Shown piece after piece: positions 13,055-23,195 of a DNA stretch of 32,083 nt. The stretch spans positions 1 to 32,083 of the IMG/VR virus record IMGVR_UViG_3300025889_000548; one strand, given 5' to 3'. Origin of the DNA: a virus. The notes beneath the pieces were generated by a model. That model did not search any database. It was not told where the DNA came from and was given only the letters and a program-made list of their open reading frames with translations. Both the position numbers and the translations under genes were made by a program. Positions within the stretch are counted from its first letter, which is position 1; the number at the start of each line of letters is the position of its first letter.

Positions 13055-13591
13055 ATGAGCGTAGCACCACAACCAGTTCCTGATACCTATTCGGTTGGAG
13101 TATGCACAGGATATACACCAGTGAGTGAAATATTCACATTCAATATTGAGAAAAATACTTGTAGAGCAGGTGATGATATTCAAAGACAATTGATGTGGAA
13201 AAATAGATACGGACACTACGATTATTATACCTTCAAAGCAGGAAAGGCTGAAGGATTGGCAATTGAGCGTCAGTCCTATAAATCTTGGCAAAATGATTGG
13301 GGTTCAGATAATCCATCTGTTCAACAATATGCAAGAGGAATTACAGATTTTCAGGTAAGTATGGTTCAAACAAATATAATAAATTCAGGATTTTTAAATC
13401 AACCTGACTTTATGTATTTGCAAGAATTATACACAGCAGATGAGGTATATGAAATTAGAACCGATGGAGGATTAAGTCCAATAAATATTTTATCATCTGA
13501 ATTTGTAATTAAAAATAGAGGTAATAGAGAAATTACAAATATTGAATTAACTTATGTTTATTCTAATAACTTGAGTTTATTGTATAGATAA
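13055..13591 (+). CDS. Tail protein, probable C-terminal half of a split family, 178 aa
   Basis: The core IFTFNIEKN, QLMWKNRYGHYDYYTFKAGK and DEVYEIR matches a pattern I know as the C-terminal region of the same Bacteroidota tail protein whose N-terminal part is the preceding gene (xNRxGxxDYYTF). Here it has its own ATG 24 nt after the previous stop, behind an A/T-rich leader. It shares one base with the next gene. I infer that the two products still assemble together; no catalytic motif is visible. Confidence 0.6.
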   Translation: MSVAPQPVPDTYSVGVCTGYTPVSEIFTFNIEKNTCRAGDDIQRQLMWKNRYGHYDYYTFKAGKAEGLAIERQSYKSWQNDWGSDNPSVQQYARGITDFQVSMVQTNIINSGFLNQPDFMYLQELYTADEVYEIRTDGGLSPINILSSEFVIKNRGNREITNIELTYVYSNNLSLLYR

Positions 13592-16167
13592 TGGATACAG
13601 AATTACTTGTTAATTTAAATAACCAATGGCAACTAATTGATTTGTATGAGGGAATTCCAATTACGGTTATGATTCAGGAAATGGATTTAACCGCATTGGA
13701 TGAAAGAAAATCATATTATTCAAAACAATTTGTTGTTCCAAATACATCAAATAATGCCATTATTTTTGAGCATTATTTTGAGGTAAATGGAATTGATTTT
13801 AACCCTCTAACAAAGATTGAATGTGTGGTTCAATATAGGGGTGTTGATATTTTTGTTGGATTTTTAAGATTACAAGCAGTCATAGAAAACCCCAATTATA
13901 CTGACTATGAGCTATACATTATGGGCTCGGTTGGTGATTTTGCTTCAGAAATCCGTGATTTAACCCTTCAGGATTTAAGATGGGATGACTTACAACACGA
14001 GTTAAGTTATAGTGCAATCACTCAATCCTGGTATGCAGATTCAACAGAAGTGAATGGATTGTTTGGGGGTAAAATAATATATCCTCTTATCAATTATGGA
14101 TTGCCATATCAATCAAATGGAGACCCTGTTTTTACATATACATTTGGTGAGACATTTTCATTTGACCAAGCATCAAATCCTGTCCCTGAAAATACATTTA
14201 AACCAGCTGTTAGACTTAAAGAAATCATCAATAGGATTTTTGAAAAAACAAATTATACAGTATCATCAGAGTTTTTTGAAACAGAAAACTTTAAAGCCAT
14301 TTATACTGATACTTTTCAAAATGGACAATTAGGAGTTACTGTAGCATCAGCCGTAACAAATCAAAATATTTTTAGAGTTTATACAAGAAATCAAATATTA
14401 TGGGAAAAAGCAACAGGACAAAAAGATTTTCTGTGTAATACTTTGGGATTAGATGGGTATGACCCATTAAACAATTTTGTTTTGGGTACAACTTACAATT
14501 ATGCAAACCCTTCAAACCAAAGAACAGCAGGTTATTTTATAGCTCCTTATACTGGTCAATACGGATTTAATGTTAAGTTCAATTATGATGATGGGGGAAC
14601 CTGTGGAGGAAATATAAAATTCCAATTGGTTATGAGAAAATCAACCAATTTGGCAGGATTACAAAATGGACCGATAATAGCATCATCTCAACAATATGAA
14701 TTACCAACTTGTGGAGCAGTTGAAAATATAAATTGGTTTCCACAAGCAACATTATCTCCTGGTGAATATGTTAAAGTTTATATCTTAATTAATCAAAATA
14801 ATAATAACAAAGCCAATTTAAGAATATTACCATATTCAAATTATGGTATTACAACTCCTGCTCCGATGTGGGATTTATATGAATCGCCCGAATTACAGGG
14901 CACACAAATTGTTGATTTGAGTTTGGGATTTCAACAAATAAATTGTATAGATTTTTTGAAGGCTCTAATCACAATGTTCAATCTTGTTGTGGTTCAGGAT
15001 GAGGTAAATAAAACAATAATAATTGAACCATTTAACTGGTATTTTAATGAAGCGGATAGACAAGAAAAAGACTGGACTCAAAGACAAGATTTATTATCAT
15101 CTTATAGAACTGAACCACTTTCATTTGATTTACCTAAAGAGATTAATTGGACATATACTAAAGGCTCTGAAGAATATTTAAATAAATTATTTGAAGATAA
15201 AAATGCCTACAATTATGGGAGGTATAAATATGTTTCAAACAATAATATTTTAATTGGAGAACAAACTTATGAGTTACCATTTGCTGCCACTCCAACAACC
15301 GTTGTTAATGGTTCTGATAACTTTATTATGCCTGCGGTTTATAGAGAAATTGACGGAACAAATCTACAACCATATTCCAACAAACCACATTTATTTTATT
15401 GGGTAGGAAATAGATATGCTTATCTTGACCAATATAAGAATTTTCCAGGGTATTGGTATTTAACATCTGGTACAACACCAGTTGAACAAACAACTTATCC
15501 TTGTGTATCTCATTTAAGTTCGTTGGATATCTACTTAACAAGTCTTGTATCTGATTTAAATTTCCAATCCACATTTGATTTTTTTGGTAATTACAATACT
15601 CAAATTCCCCAATTTACACAATACAATTTGTATAATTCTTATTGGAAGGATTATATTGATAATAACTTTTCACCAGAAACCAGAAGATTAAATGGAAGAT
15701 TTATTTTAAAACCTGATGATATTTATGATATAAGTTTAACAGATAAGATATTTGTTAAAGATAGTTTTTGGAGAATTGAAAAGATTACTGAAGCAAGTTT
15801 AAATGAATACAAATCTACAGAAGTATCATTAATAAAAGAAAGAACTGGTTATTATAAAATAGTTCAACCAGGTCCTTATTATGGTATTAGTCCAAATGCC
15901 CCCTATCCAGGAACAATAATCACAGGAAGCACAAATATAGATTGTTATACAGGTACAACCGCATATCCTGTCTGTCAGTCATTATCTGCGACAGGGACAG
16001 TACTTTCTATATCCTCTGTTGTTTTGGCTCCTAATATCCTTGTTTATGGGGATTATGGAACCTATGTGGCACCACTTCCATTGGGGACATTTATCAAATC
16101 GATATCTGGCGGAGATACTTATGTGGTAATAAATAATATTGGGGAAATAATACCCTATAACTGTTAA
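13591..16167 (+). CDS. Large tail hub/baseplate-like protein, 858 aa
   Basis: A large beta-rich protein. Near the N-terminus it has LDERKSYYSKQFVVPNTSNN and IECVVQYRGVDIFVGFLRLQ, which suggests a tail-hub-like beta fold that receives or stores other chains. A central LKEIINRIFEKTNYTVSSEF segment is shared with large tail proteins of Bacteroidota siphoviruses. Later CIDFLKALITMFNLVVVQDE and IEPFNWYF resemble a hub domain. The C-terminal about 100 residues look like an added small Cys-containing module (NIDCYTG, GEIIPYNC). Its position beside the tape measure supports a distal tail role. The exact family is uncertain. Confidence 0.65.
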   Translation: MDTELLVNLNNQWQLIDLYEGIPITVMIQEMDLTALDERKSYYSKQFVVPNTSNNAIIFEHYFEVNGIDFNPLTKIECVVQYRGVDIFVGFLRLQAVIENPNYTDYELYIMGSVGDFASEIRDLTLQDLRWDDLQHELSYSAITQSWYADSTEVNGLFGGKIIYPLINYGLPYQSNGDPVFTYTFGETFSFDQASNPVPENTFKPAVRLKEIINRIFEKTNYTVSSEFFETENFKAIYTDTFQNGQLGVTVASAVTNQNIFRVYTRNQILWEKATGQKDFLCNTLGLDGYDPLNNFVLGTTYNYANPSNQRTAGYFIAPYTGQYGFNVKFNYDDGGTCGGNIKFQLVMRKSTNLAGLQNGPIIASSQQYELPTCGAVENINWFPQATLSPGEYVKVYILINQNNNNKANLRILPYSNYGITTPAPMWDLYESPELQGTQIVDLSLGFQQINCIDFLKALITMFNLVVVQDEVNKTIIIEPFNWYFNEADRQEKDWTQRQDLLSSYRTEPLSFDLPKEINWTYTKGSEEYLNKLFEDKNAYNYGRYKYVSNNNILIGEQTYELPFAATPTTVVNGSDNFIMPAVYREIDGTNLQPYSNKPHLFYWVGNRYAYLDQYKNFPGYWYLTSGTTPVEQTTYPCVSHLSSLDIYLTSLVSDLNFQSTFDFFGNYNTQIPQFTQYNLYNSYWKDYIDNNFSPETRRLNGRFILKPDDIYDISLTDKIFVKDSFWRIEKITEASLNEYKSTEVSLIKERTGYYKIVQPGPYYGISPNAPYPGTIITGSTNIDCYTGTTAYPVCQSLSATGTVLSISSVVLAPNILVYGDYGTYVAPLPLGTFIKSISGGDTYVVINNIGEIIPYNC

Positions 16168-16169
16168 CG

Positions 16170-19100
16170 ATGGCAAATAAAACAATTGGTTTAACTATAC
16201 AACTTAATGGTGTTACTGGCACCGTTAAAGATATTCAAACTCTTGAAAATGAAATTAAAAAAGCCAGACAAGACCTTAAACAACTTGAAATTGGTTCTGA
16301 TTTATTTAATCAATTATCAAAAGAAATTGGTTTGGCTGAAACTCAATTATTATCTTTAATTCAATCAACCAAACGATTAACAAGAGAAAGAGAAATTGAA
16401 GGTATTGGAAAACTTGGACAAGGTATTGCGTCGTCTTTTGCTGCCGCTCAATCAGCGGTTGCTTTGTTTGGAACTGAAAGTGAAGAGGTAACAAGAGCCG
16501 CAACTGCGGCACAAAACTTATTAACATTGGCATTATCTGCAAGAGGTATTGCTGAGGTTAAATTGGGTGCTGAATTGGTTGCAAGGACAATTGCACAAAG
16601 AGCATTAACAGCTGCTGAATTAACTGAAATTAAAGTTCTTCAAAGATTATTTGCCGTAATAGCTGCAAATCCATATACAGCATTATTGGTTGTATTAGGC
16701 TCATTGGTTGCTGCGTATGCTGCTTTTGGAGATAGTGAAGAAGAGGTTACAGAAAAAACAAAAACTCTTAATGAGGTAATGGCGGAAAATAATGTAGAGG
16801 CTCAAACTACAATTACAAAATTACAAATATTACAAAAACTATACGATTCAGAAACCACTACATTAGAAGCTAAAGCCGCCGCTCTAAATGAAATTAATAA
16901 ACTTTTACCAGGTATTAATAAATTACAAGGAGACGATACAAAGATTCAACAAATTAGAAATACAGCAATTGAAATTGAAATTGAATTAATAAAAGAAAGA
17001 GCAGCTCTCAAAGCTTTAGAATCTGTTTATACTTCCCAACTTGAACAAGCTCTTAAAGAAGAAAATAAGAAAAGAGAAAAAAGGATAGAGTTATTAAGTG
17101 AGGAAACCCTTTTAGAAAAAACAAAAGCAATTTTGGCAAAACTTTATTATGGTTATGAATTAAAAAATCAGGCGGTAATAAGAAATCAAAAAGAAATAAA
17201 TGACTTAAAACAAGAAACCGTTGTTACTGATGAACAAATTACTGAGCAAACTGCAAAAGTATTAGAGTTACAAGGTCAGTTAGATGCTTTATTAAAACCA
17301 TATACAACTAAAAAAGGAAAAGCATTAAAAGAAGAAAAGGCTAATTATAGTGCTTTGCGTGAAGAACTTGAAAAACTTATTGAACTTGAAAATGAAAGAT
17401 TACTTATTCAATTTAAATTAGGTGGATTTGAAGCATTTATTATTAATGAATTAGAGCAACGAACCAAAAAAACTGAAGACCTCGTTGAGTCGACAAACAA
17501 ATTAAAAACCGCTCAAGAATTATTAAAAGAAATTAATGATAAAATTGTTGGTCAGAAAGATGATATTGGGAAATATTATAATGATATTTTAACAGGTGTA
17601 AAAAATACAACTGACGCTATAAATAAATTAACAACCACAGGAGATGTTCGAAATGCTCAAATCTTTGCCTTTTTAAATGCATTTAAACAACAAGTATTGG
17701 GCATATCAACAATTGAAGGTTTAGCTGATGAGTATAAAAATGAATTTCGTCAAATAGCTTTTCTTGTTGAAAATAATGTAAAAATATTAGAAAAGGTTTT
17801 TAAGATTTCACCAGAATTTCCTGTAGAAGAATGGGAGAAAGCAGTAATAAATTTTGCATTGAAGACGGGTGATTTGCTTAGCGACCCATTACAAAGAACA
17901 TCAGATGAGTTAATTTCAATTCTTATAAATTCTGAAACAGAATATAACAATATAAAAGATAAATTTTTAACAACATTTTTAGAAAAAGAAAAAGCGGCAA
18001 AGGCTGCGACTTTTCAAACTTTGGAAGATGAAAAAAACAAATATAAAGAAGGAACCAAAGAAAGACTTAAAGCTCAAGAGGAAATTGATAAAGCAGAAGA
18101 AAGTATTAGAAAAACTGGTGAAAAACTTTTTGAAACTTTATACAAAAATACAGTTGAATTTCAAAAAATGAAAGCTGCGGTGGCAGATGTCTCAAAAGAG
18201 GTTACGGATTTAAATGAAAAATTAAAAGAACAACAACCTGAAGCATTATTGGGTTATATTGTTGATAATGCTGCTGAGTTTGCAAAACAATATAGAGGAT
18301 TTTTTAAAGATGTTACTATTGATAGAGAATTATTATCAGATTTGAATGAAAAACTTGCAAGAAAAGATTTTTCAACTGATAAAAAATATGCTAAATTATT
18401 ATCTCAATTACAATCGAAATTAGATGCAGAGCTTACATTTATTGATTCAGAAGGTAATGTAAAAAGAATTGATATTACAAGACTTTCGTATGAAGAAAGA
18501 CTCGCATTACTTGCTAAATTTTTAGAAGCAGAAGTAGATTTGATAGAAGACGCTGAAGCTAAAAAACAAAAGAAAAGAAAAAAAACTCAAGATGCTTGGG
18601 TTGAGGGACTTAAAGTATTTGCAGATGCTATTGCTCAAATTGCTTCACTTGAAGCCCAATATACTCAATTAAGATTAGATAAATTGGAGCAGGAATATAA
18701 TAAAACTTTAAATAATATTATTGGTGATAGTGAAGAGGCGTCAAAGAAAAGATTAGATTTGGAAAAAGAATATCAAGCAGAAAAAGCGGCTATTGAAAAA
18801 GCAGCATTAATTAAGAGTTTGAAATTACAATTATTACAAACAACTGCTGATGTTGCTCAAGCAATTGCTTCCAATCTTGAAAACCCTGTTGTTGCTGCCA
18901 TCGCAGGAATTGCTGGAGCATTCCAATTGGATATTATTAGAAGACAATTACAACTTGCACAAGCCGCTGCTGGTGGTATGTTAGTTAAGGGTAGAAGACA
19001 CGAATACGGAGGTGTTAGAGCAAGTGGAGGACTTGAATTGGAGGGTGGTGAGGCAATCATCAATAGAGTTGCTACAATCAATTACCAGGGACTTTTAAGT

Positions 19101-19286
19101 TCAATAAATCAAAGTGGTGGGGGACAGGCTTTGGTAGCCAACGCATCCAATTCTCTTATGGAAGAAAGATTGATGCAAGCCATAGCCAAACAAAGACAAG
19201 AACCAATTAGAGCTTATGTATTAAGTTCTGAAATACAAAATGCACAAGCTATAAATAAACGACTCAGTGAATTAAGTACTTTATAA
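16170..19286 (+). CDS. Tail tape measure protein, 1038 aa
   Basis: This sets tail length and is ejected with DNA. It is long and mostly coiled coil (IQTLENEIKKARQDLKQLEI and many Lys/Glu heptads), with hydrophobic segments at about 165-185 (ALLVVLGSLVAAYAAFG) and near the C-terminus (VVAAIAGIAGAFQLDIIRRQ). The end (GGMLVKGRRHEYGGVRASGG, EGGEAIINR) is the typical C-terminal signature in Bacteroidota phage tape measures. At about 0.15 nm per residue it predicts a tail near 150 nm, i.e. a siphovirus. It starts 2 nt after the hub gene and shares a base with the next. Confidence 0.9.
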   Translation: MANKTIGLTIQLNGVTGTVKDIQTLENEIKKARQDLKQLEIGSDLFNQLSKEIGLAETQLLSLIQSTKRLTREREIEGIGKLGQGIASSFAAAQSAVALFGTESEEVTRAATAAQNLLTLALSARGIAEVKLGAELVARTIAQRALTAAELTEIKVLQRLFAVIAANPYTALLVVLGSLVAAYAAFGDSEEEVTEKTKTLNEVMAENNVEAQTTITKLQILQKLYDSETTTLEAKAAALNEINKLLPGINKLQGDDTKIQQIRNTAIEIEIELIKERAALKALESVYTSQLEQALKEENKKREKRIELLSEETLLEKTKAILAKLYYGYELKNQAVIRNQKEINDLKQETVVTDEQITEQTAKVLELQGQLDALLKPYTTKKGKALKEEKANYSALREELEKLIELENERLLIQFKLGGFEAFIINELEQRTKKTEDLVESTNKLKTAQELLKEINDKIVGQKDDIGKYYNDILTGVKNTTDAINKLTTTGDVRNAQIFAFLNAFKQQVLGISTIEGLADEYKNEFRQIAFLVENNVKILEKVFKISPEFPVEEWEKAVINFALKTGDLLSDPLQRTSDELISILINSETEYNNIKDKFLTTFLEKEKAAKAATFQTLEDEKNKYKEGTKERLKAQEEIDKAEESIRKTGEKLFETLYKNTVEFQKMKAAVADVSKEVTDLNEKLKEQQPEALLGYIVDNAAEFAKQYRGFFKDVTIDRELLSDLNEKLARKDFSTDKKYAKLLSQLQSKLDAELTFIDSEGNVKRIDITRLSYEERLALLAKFLEAEVDLIEDAEAKKQKKRKKTQDAWVEGLKVFADAIAQIASLEAQYTQLRLDKLEQEYNKTLNNIIGDSEEASKKRLDLEKEYQAEKAAIEKAALIKSLKLQLLQTTADVAQAIASNLENPVVAAIAGIAGAFQLDIIRRQLQLAQAAAGGMLVKGRRHEYGGVRASGGLELEGGEAIINRVATINYQGLLSSINQSGGGQALVANASNSLMEERLMQAIAKQRQEPIRAYVLSSEIQNAQAINKRLSELSTL

Positions 19287-21370
19287 TGTATAAAATAATA
19301 GAATTAGATATTGATGGAGAATTAACGGGGGATACTCGAATAGAAGAAATCGCCTTGACGAGCCTACCTGCGATTGAGCAAGGGTTCATATATTTTGCAA
19401 AAGAACAATCTTTTATTGTTCCTCAATCTGTTGCAGCAAATGCCTGCAAAGTTAAGAAATATAAAGAAGAAAATGGTTCATCTTGTGGAACTCAAGTTGG
19501 TTGGACAAGAGCATCTCAATTATGTGATAGAAAACCAATCTCATTAGAAACCGTTAAAAGAATGTATTCTTATTTTTCAAGACATAAAGTTGATTTGGAG
19601 ACATCTAAAGATTATGAAACTCTTTGCGGAAAACAAATGTGGGATGCTTGGGGTGGTGATGAAGGTTATAAATGGGCAAAAAGTATATTAGATAGATACG
19701 AAGATTTAAGTGCTGAAGTAGAAGAATTTATTGAGAAAAGAGCTGATGAAACCAAAGATGATTATCTTGCCAGATGTATTGCTTACCATATAAAAGAAAA
19801 AGGTTGGAAAGAAGACCAAGCAACTGCTGTTTGTTATAAACAAATGGAAGAGGCTTTTACAATTGGATTGAAAGTTTCATTTGACTATGATAAAGTATTA
19901 ACAACAGCACGAGGAGTTGGGTTATTATTACACGAATTAAATACAAAATCTGATGTTTATATTGTTTCAGCAAGACACAATAAAAAAGCAATTGAAAATT
20001 GGGCTGAAAAATATGGTATTCACTCATCAAAAATATTTGCAACTGGTTCAAACAAACAAAAAGTTAGAAAGATAAAACAACTCAATATTCAAAAACATTA
20101 TGACGATAACGAAGATGTAATTGAAGAATTGGGAAGAGTTGGTGTTCAATTTAATTGTCCCTGTTTGGATGAATTTATTGATGATAAATTTACTGAAGAT
20201 TTTAATTTGGTGAATTTTGAGGATTCAGAACCAGTCTTTGATACACCAGAAGAGGCAATACTATATGGAGAAAATGTTAAAGGATGTAAGTCTTACCACG
20301 TTCATACAGATGAAGATGGAAATGAGGTTTATATGGCTTGTAATATTGAAGAAATGTCTGAGCAAAAGTTTTCAATTAATATTGATGATTATGCTGAAGA
20401 TGAAATTGAAGCTGCTAAATTATTATATTGGTTAAAAGAAAATGACTATCAAAAATTTGAATCTGTTATTCAATCTTTAAGAGGTAGAAGCAAAGAAGAA
20501 ATTATTAAATTAAATCACAAAAAACCAACTGCATATTTTCAATATGCAAGAAAAGTAGATGGATTTCCCGATAGAGATTTTTGTACTGATTTAGAAGGAA
20601 GATATTTTAGAAGATTGGAGATTGATTTATTGAAGGATTCAAACACTGAATTTGGGCATAATAGAGAACCATATTCGAAATGGTTATACAAAGGGGGTCC
20701 ATTATGTGTTCACGCCTTTAGAAAATACCTTGTACAGGGAAAAGATTTTGCTGATATGGGATATGTCGAAGGCAAACCAGGAACAGCCCCAAGAGAAGGT
20801 GGTGTTCATTTTCCTTACTATGGTTACTATAATGAAGAGTCATTTTTGAAAAGCCCATTTGGTAGAAAAATGTCTCAAAACTTGAGCAAACAAATGTTCA
20901 AATCAGATGATGAAAAAAGGATGATATATTCTCCACTTATGATACCTAATATTTTAATTCCTCGATTGGATGATAATAAAGAAAAATATTATGTGAAATT
21001 TACCCCAAAAAGCATAGAGAAAATGCAACAACTTTATATGTTAGAAAAGAGATTGGATAAAACCAACTATGAACATTCAAATAAAAAATTACCATCTGTG
21101 GTAATGGTTGAATCCTGGATTGTTTCTGGCGAAAAAGATAAAGCATTTGAACTTGGATTTGATAGGGATAATATCCCCAACGGAACCTGGATGGGTGGCT
21201 TCAAAGTATTAGAAAGTCCAGAAGGAAATGACTTGTGGAATAATTTTATTAAGACAGGTAAATTAAAAGGATTTTCAGTTGAGGGGGAATTTATAATGAA
21301 TTTTTCCCGACAAGAAAATGATGAGTATTTATTATCCGAAATCATAAACATAATAAACAAAATAAATTAA
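19286..21370 (+). CDS. Prohead protease-type protein (XkdF-like) with internal HAD-phosphatase-like domain, 694 aa
   Basis: The N-terminus (EIALTSLPAIEQGFIYFA) and the C-terminal about 90 residues (VVMVESWIVSGEKDKAFELG, NGTWMGGFKV, LKGFSVEGEF) resemble XkdF-type putative prohead serine proteases, which process scaffold and capsid. In between are a Cys-containing module (CKVKKYKEENGSSCG, GWTRASQLCDRKPISLETVK, MWDAWGG) and a short helical CxxH...C repeat-like segment (about 155-190). From about 195 to 290 lies a HAD-like domain: D200-Y-D202 (VSFDYDKVL), S228 (VYIVSARH), and DDNED at 273-277. The first two Asp and the DDNxD acid motif are kept, so it may be an active phosphatase. The order protease, scaffold, capsid supports the main call. 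Confidence 0.75.
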   Translation: MYKIIELDIDGELTGDTRIEEIALTSLPAIEQGFIYFAKEQSFIVPQSVAANACKVKKYKEENGSSCGTQVGWTRASQLCDRKPISLETVKRMYSYFSRHKVDLETSKDYETLCGKQMWDAWGGDEGYKWAKSILDRYEDLSAEVEEFIEKRADETKDDYLARCIAYHIKEKGWKEDQATAVCYKQMEEAFTIGLKVSFDYDKVLTTARGVGLLLHELNTKSDVYIVSARHNKKAIENWAEKYGIHSSKIFATGSNKQKVRKIKQLNIQKHYDDNEDVIEELGRVGVQFNCPCLDEFIDDKFTEDFNLVNFEDSEPVFDTPEEAILYGENVKGCKSYHVHTDEDGNEVYMACNIEEMSEQKFSINIDDYAEDEIEAAKLLYWLKENDYQKFESVIQSLRGRSKEEIIKLNHKKPTAYFQYARKVDGFPDRDFCTDLEGRYFRRLEIDLLKDSNTEFGHNREPYSKWLYKGGPLCVHAFRKYLVQGKDFADMGYVEGKPGTAPREGGVHFPYYGYYNEESFLKSPFGRKMSQNLSKQMFKSDDEKRMIYSPLMIPNILIPRLDDNKEKYYVKFTPKSIEKMQQLYMLEKRLDKTNYEHSNKKLPSVVMVESWIVSGEKDKAFELGFDRDNIPNGTWMGGFKVLESPEGNDLWNNFIKTGKLKGFSVEGEFIMNFSRQENDEYLLSEIINIINKIN

Positions 21371-21374
21371 AATT

Positions 21375-22145
21375 ATGAATGCTACAGAAGCAATTAATAG
21401 TATCGTAAATCTATTGGGCTTGCAATTTAAAAAGGAGACATTCGTATCAGTTCTTTTGGTTGATGGTGAAACACAAGTTACCAACAACCTTGATAACGAT
21501 TTTGATACAGGTCAAACTCTTTATATTGTTTCTGATTCAACTTTAAAACCAGCCCCTCCAGGTGAACACGAAACACAGGAAGGTAAGTTGATTACAGTTG
21601 ATGAAGAATCCACAATCATTGCGATTGCTGAAAAGGGTGCTGAAAGTGAAGAAGAAAAAGAGGTTGCTGAGGAAGAAATGACTCAAGCGAAATCTTATGA
21701 CGGAGACATTTTGGAATCCAAAACTTTTGATGTAGGTGAAGAAATTTATCAGGTTCTTGAAGATGGTTCAAAAGAACCAGCTAAAGATGGTGAATATGAA
21801 ATTACATTAAAAGACAGCAAAGACAATGAGGTCAAAATCAGACTTATTGTTAAGGACGGTAAGATTGAGCAAAGAGACAATGTGGAAGAAATGTCAGAGA
21901 AAAAAATGGACTCTGATTTCGCACAGGATATTGCAGATATTAAACAATCAATTCAACAATTATTAGAGGTTGTTGATTCCTTAAATGGAAAATTCAAAAC
22001 CGAAGTGAATTCATTAAAGACGGATTTTGAATCCTTCAAAAACAGTCCAGAAAGAAAACCAATTGATGAGAAAAAAACTTATTCAGAATCGTTTGGTGAT
22101 TACAAATTGGATTTAATTAAATCTATGAGACATTTATCTCGTTAA
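21375..22145 (+). CDS. Capsid scaffold protein (probable), 256 aa
   Basis: A highly acidic and repetitive-charge protein. An N-terminal beta-like part (FVSVLLVDGETQV) precedes Glu-rich helices (EKGAESEEEKEVAEEEMTQA). A C-terminal coiled coil follows (IADIKQSIQQLLEVVDSLNG, VNSLKTDFESFKNS), ending in a basic tail. This composition and the place between protease and capsid genes are typical of scaffolds that fill the prohead and are cleaved away. The SPERKP-like segment before the tail could be a cleavage or capsid-binding region, which is unproven. Confidence 0.75.
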   Translation: MNATEAINSIVNLLGLQFKKETFVSVLLVDGETQVTNNLDNDFDTGQTLYIVSDSTLKPAPPGEHETQEGKLITVDEESTIIAIAEKGAESEEEKEVAEEEMTQAKSYDGDILESKTFDVGEEIYQVLEDGSKEPAKDGEYEITLKDSKDNEVKIRLIVKDGKIEQRDNVEEMSEKKMDSDFAQDIADIKQSIQQLLEVVDSLNGKFKTEVNSLKTDFESFKNSPERKPIDEKKTYSESFGDYKLDLIKSMRHLSR

Positions 22146-22187
22146 AAAACTAAAAATTAATAAACTAAAAAAAACAAATTAAATAAA

Positions 22188-23114
22188 ATGGAAAATACTA
22201 AAAAGTTTTCGTTCGCTTATGATTTATCTGGTTTGCCAGCATATGAGGCATATGCTTCCGACCAGTTGATTAAAGCAGTATTAGGTCTTACGCTTCCAAA
22301 ATATAGCACACAAAGACCGAATTTGCACGGTACAACAACTAATGTTGGTTGGTTGGAAAATGATGTATATTTGCAAGATATGTCTTGTGGATTTAATTCA
22401 TCAGGAACAACAGACCAGAACATAATCACAATTGATATTTGCAATAAAAAGGTCAATCAAACTCTATGTCCAACGGACCTCTATGATACCTATTTAGCGA
22501 TGCAATTATCTAACTCAAATCTTCCTGAAACAGTTCCTTTTGAAGAGTTAATCTTAACAGATATTTCAAATAGAATTGCTAACAAAGTTGAGTTACAATT
22601 ATTCAACAATACAATTGCTGGTGGTGATTGTTTTGATGGAATGAGCGCATTAATTACATCAGGAAATGGAGCTACACAAATCGCATATTCTGCAGCAACT
22701 GCTGATAATGGTTTGGATGTATTCTCTAAAATTTATGAGTCAATACCACAGAACGTTTTACACAGAGATGACTTGGTTATTTACTGTTCATACGCTAACT
22801 ACAGAGGTTTGGTTGCAAGTATGAGAAAATCTTCATACATCAATATGTTCACAGACCCAACAGGAAATGCAACTCAAGGTCCAGATTGGTCATTGACACT
22901 ACCTGGTTCGAATGTCAAGGTAATTCCAACTGTCGGAATTAATACCAATGTATACTACGCTGGTCCAAGCAAATATGTACAATTTGGAATGAATTCTTCC
23001 ATAATGGAAACCAAGAGTTTGTGGGACCCATTTGAGCAAATCATCAAAATCTACTCTACTGTATCTTATGGTTTGGGTGTATTTGATGTAGCTTCTTGGG
23101 CTATCTGCAAATAA
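22188..23114 (+). CDS. Major capsid protein (probable HK97 fold), 308 aa
   Basis: The length and composition fit a major capsid protein: few charged runs, many Asn/Thr/Ser, a central helix (FEELILTDISNRIANKVELQ) with the features of the HK97 spine helix, then a GMSALITSGNGA loop, an N-VLHRDDLVIYCSYANYRGLV segment typical of the A-domain, and a C-terminal GLGVFDVASWAIC strand. It follows scaffold by 42 nt with an A-rich leader, as expected for a strongly translated gene. Low sequence similarity to known capsids makes this a context-supported call. Confidence 0.75.
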   Translation: MENTKKFSFAYDLSGLPAYEAYASDQLIKAVLGLTLPKYSTQRPNLHGTTTNVGWLENDVYLQDMSCGFNSSGTTDQNIITIDICNKKVNQTLCPTDLYDTYLAMQLSNSNLPETVPFEELILTDISNRIANKVELQLFNNTIAGGDCFDGMSALITSGNGATQIAYSAATADNGLDVFSKIYESIPQNVLHRDDLVIYCSYANYRGLVASMRKSSYINMFTDPTGNATQGPDWSLTLPGSNVKVIPTVGINTNVYYAGPSKYVQFGMNSSIMETKSLWDPFEQIIKIYSTVSYGLGVFDVASWAICK

Positions 23115-23125
23115 TAATTTAGAAT

Positions 23126-23152
23126 GATGTTCTTCACAAAAAGGGGAACATC
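23126..23152 (+). other. Stem-loop after the capsid gene
   Basis: GATGTTC (23126-23132) pairs with GAACATC (23146-23152) over a 13-nt loop. An A-rich tract, not T-rich, follows, so it is not a good terminator. It may stabilise the 3' end of the capsid message. Confidence 0.45.
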
Positions 23153-23195
23153 TTCTTAAAAAAAATAAACTAAAATAAAATAAATAATATAAATT

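Noticed and set aside
22900-22920. A GGTTCGAAT stretch resembling a tRNA T-arm
   Set aside because: It lies inside the capsid coding sequence with no matching acceptor or anticodon stems.
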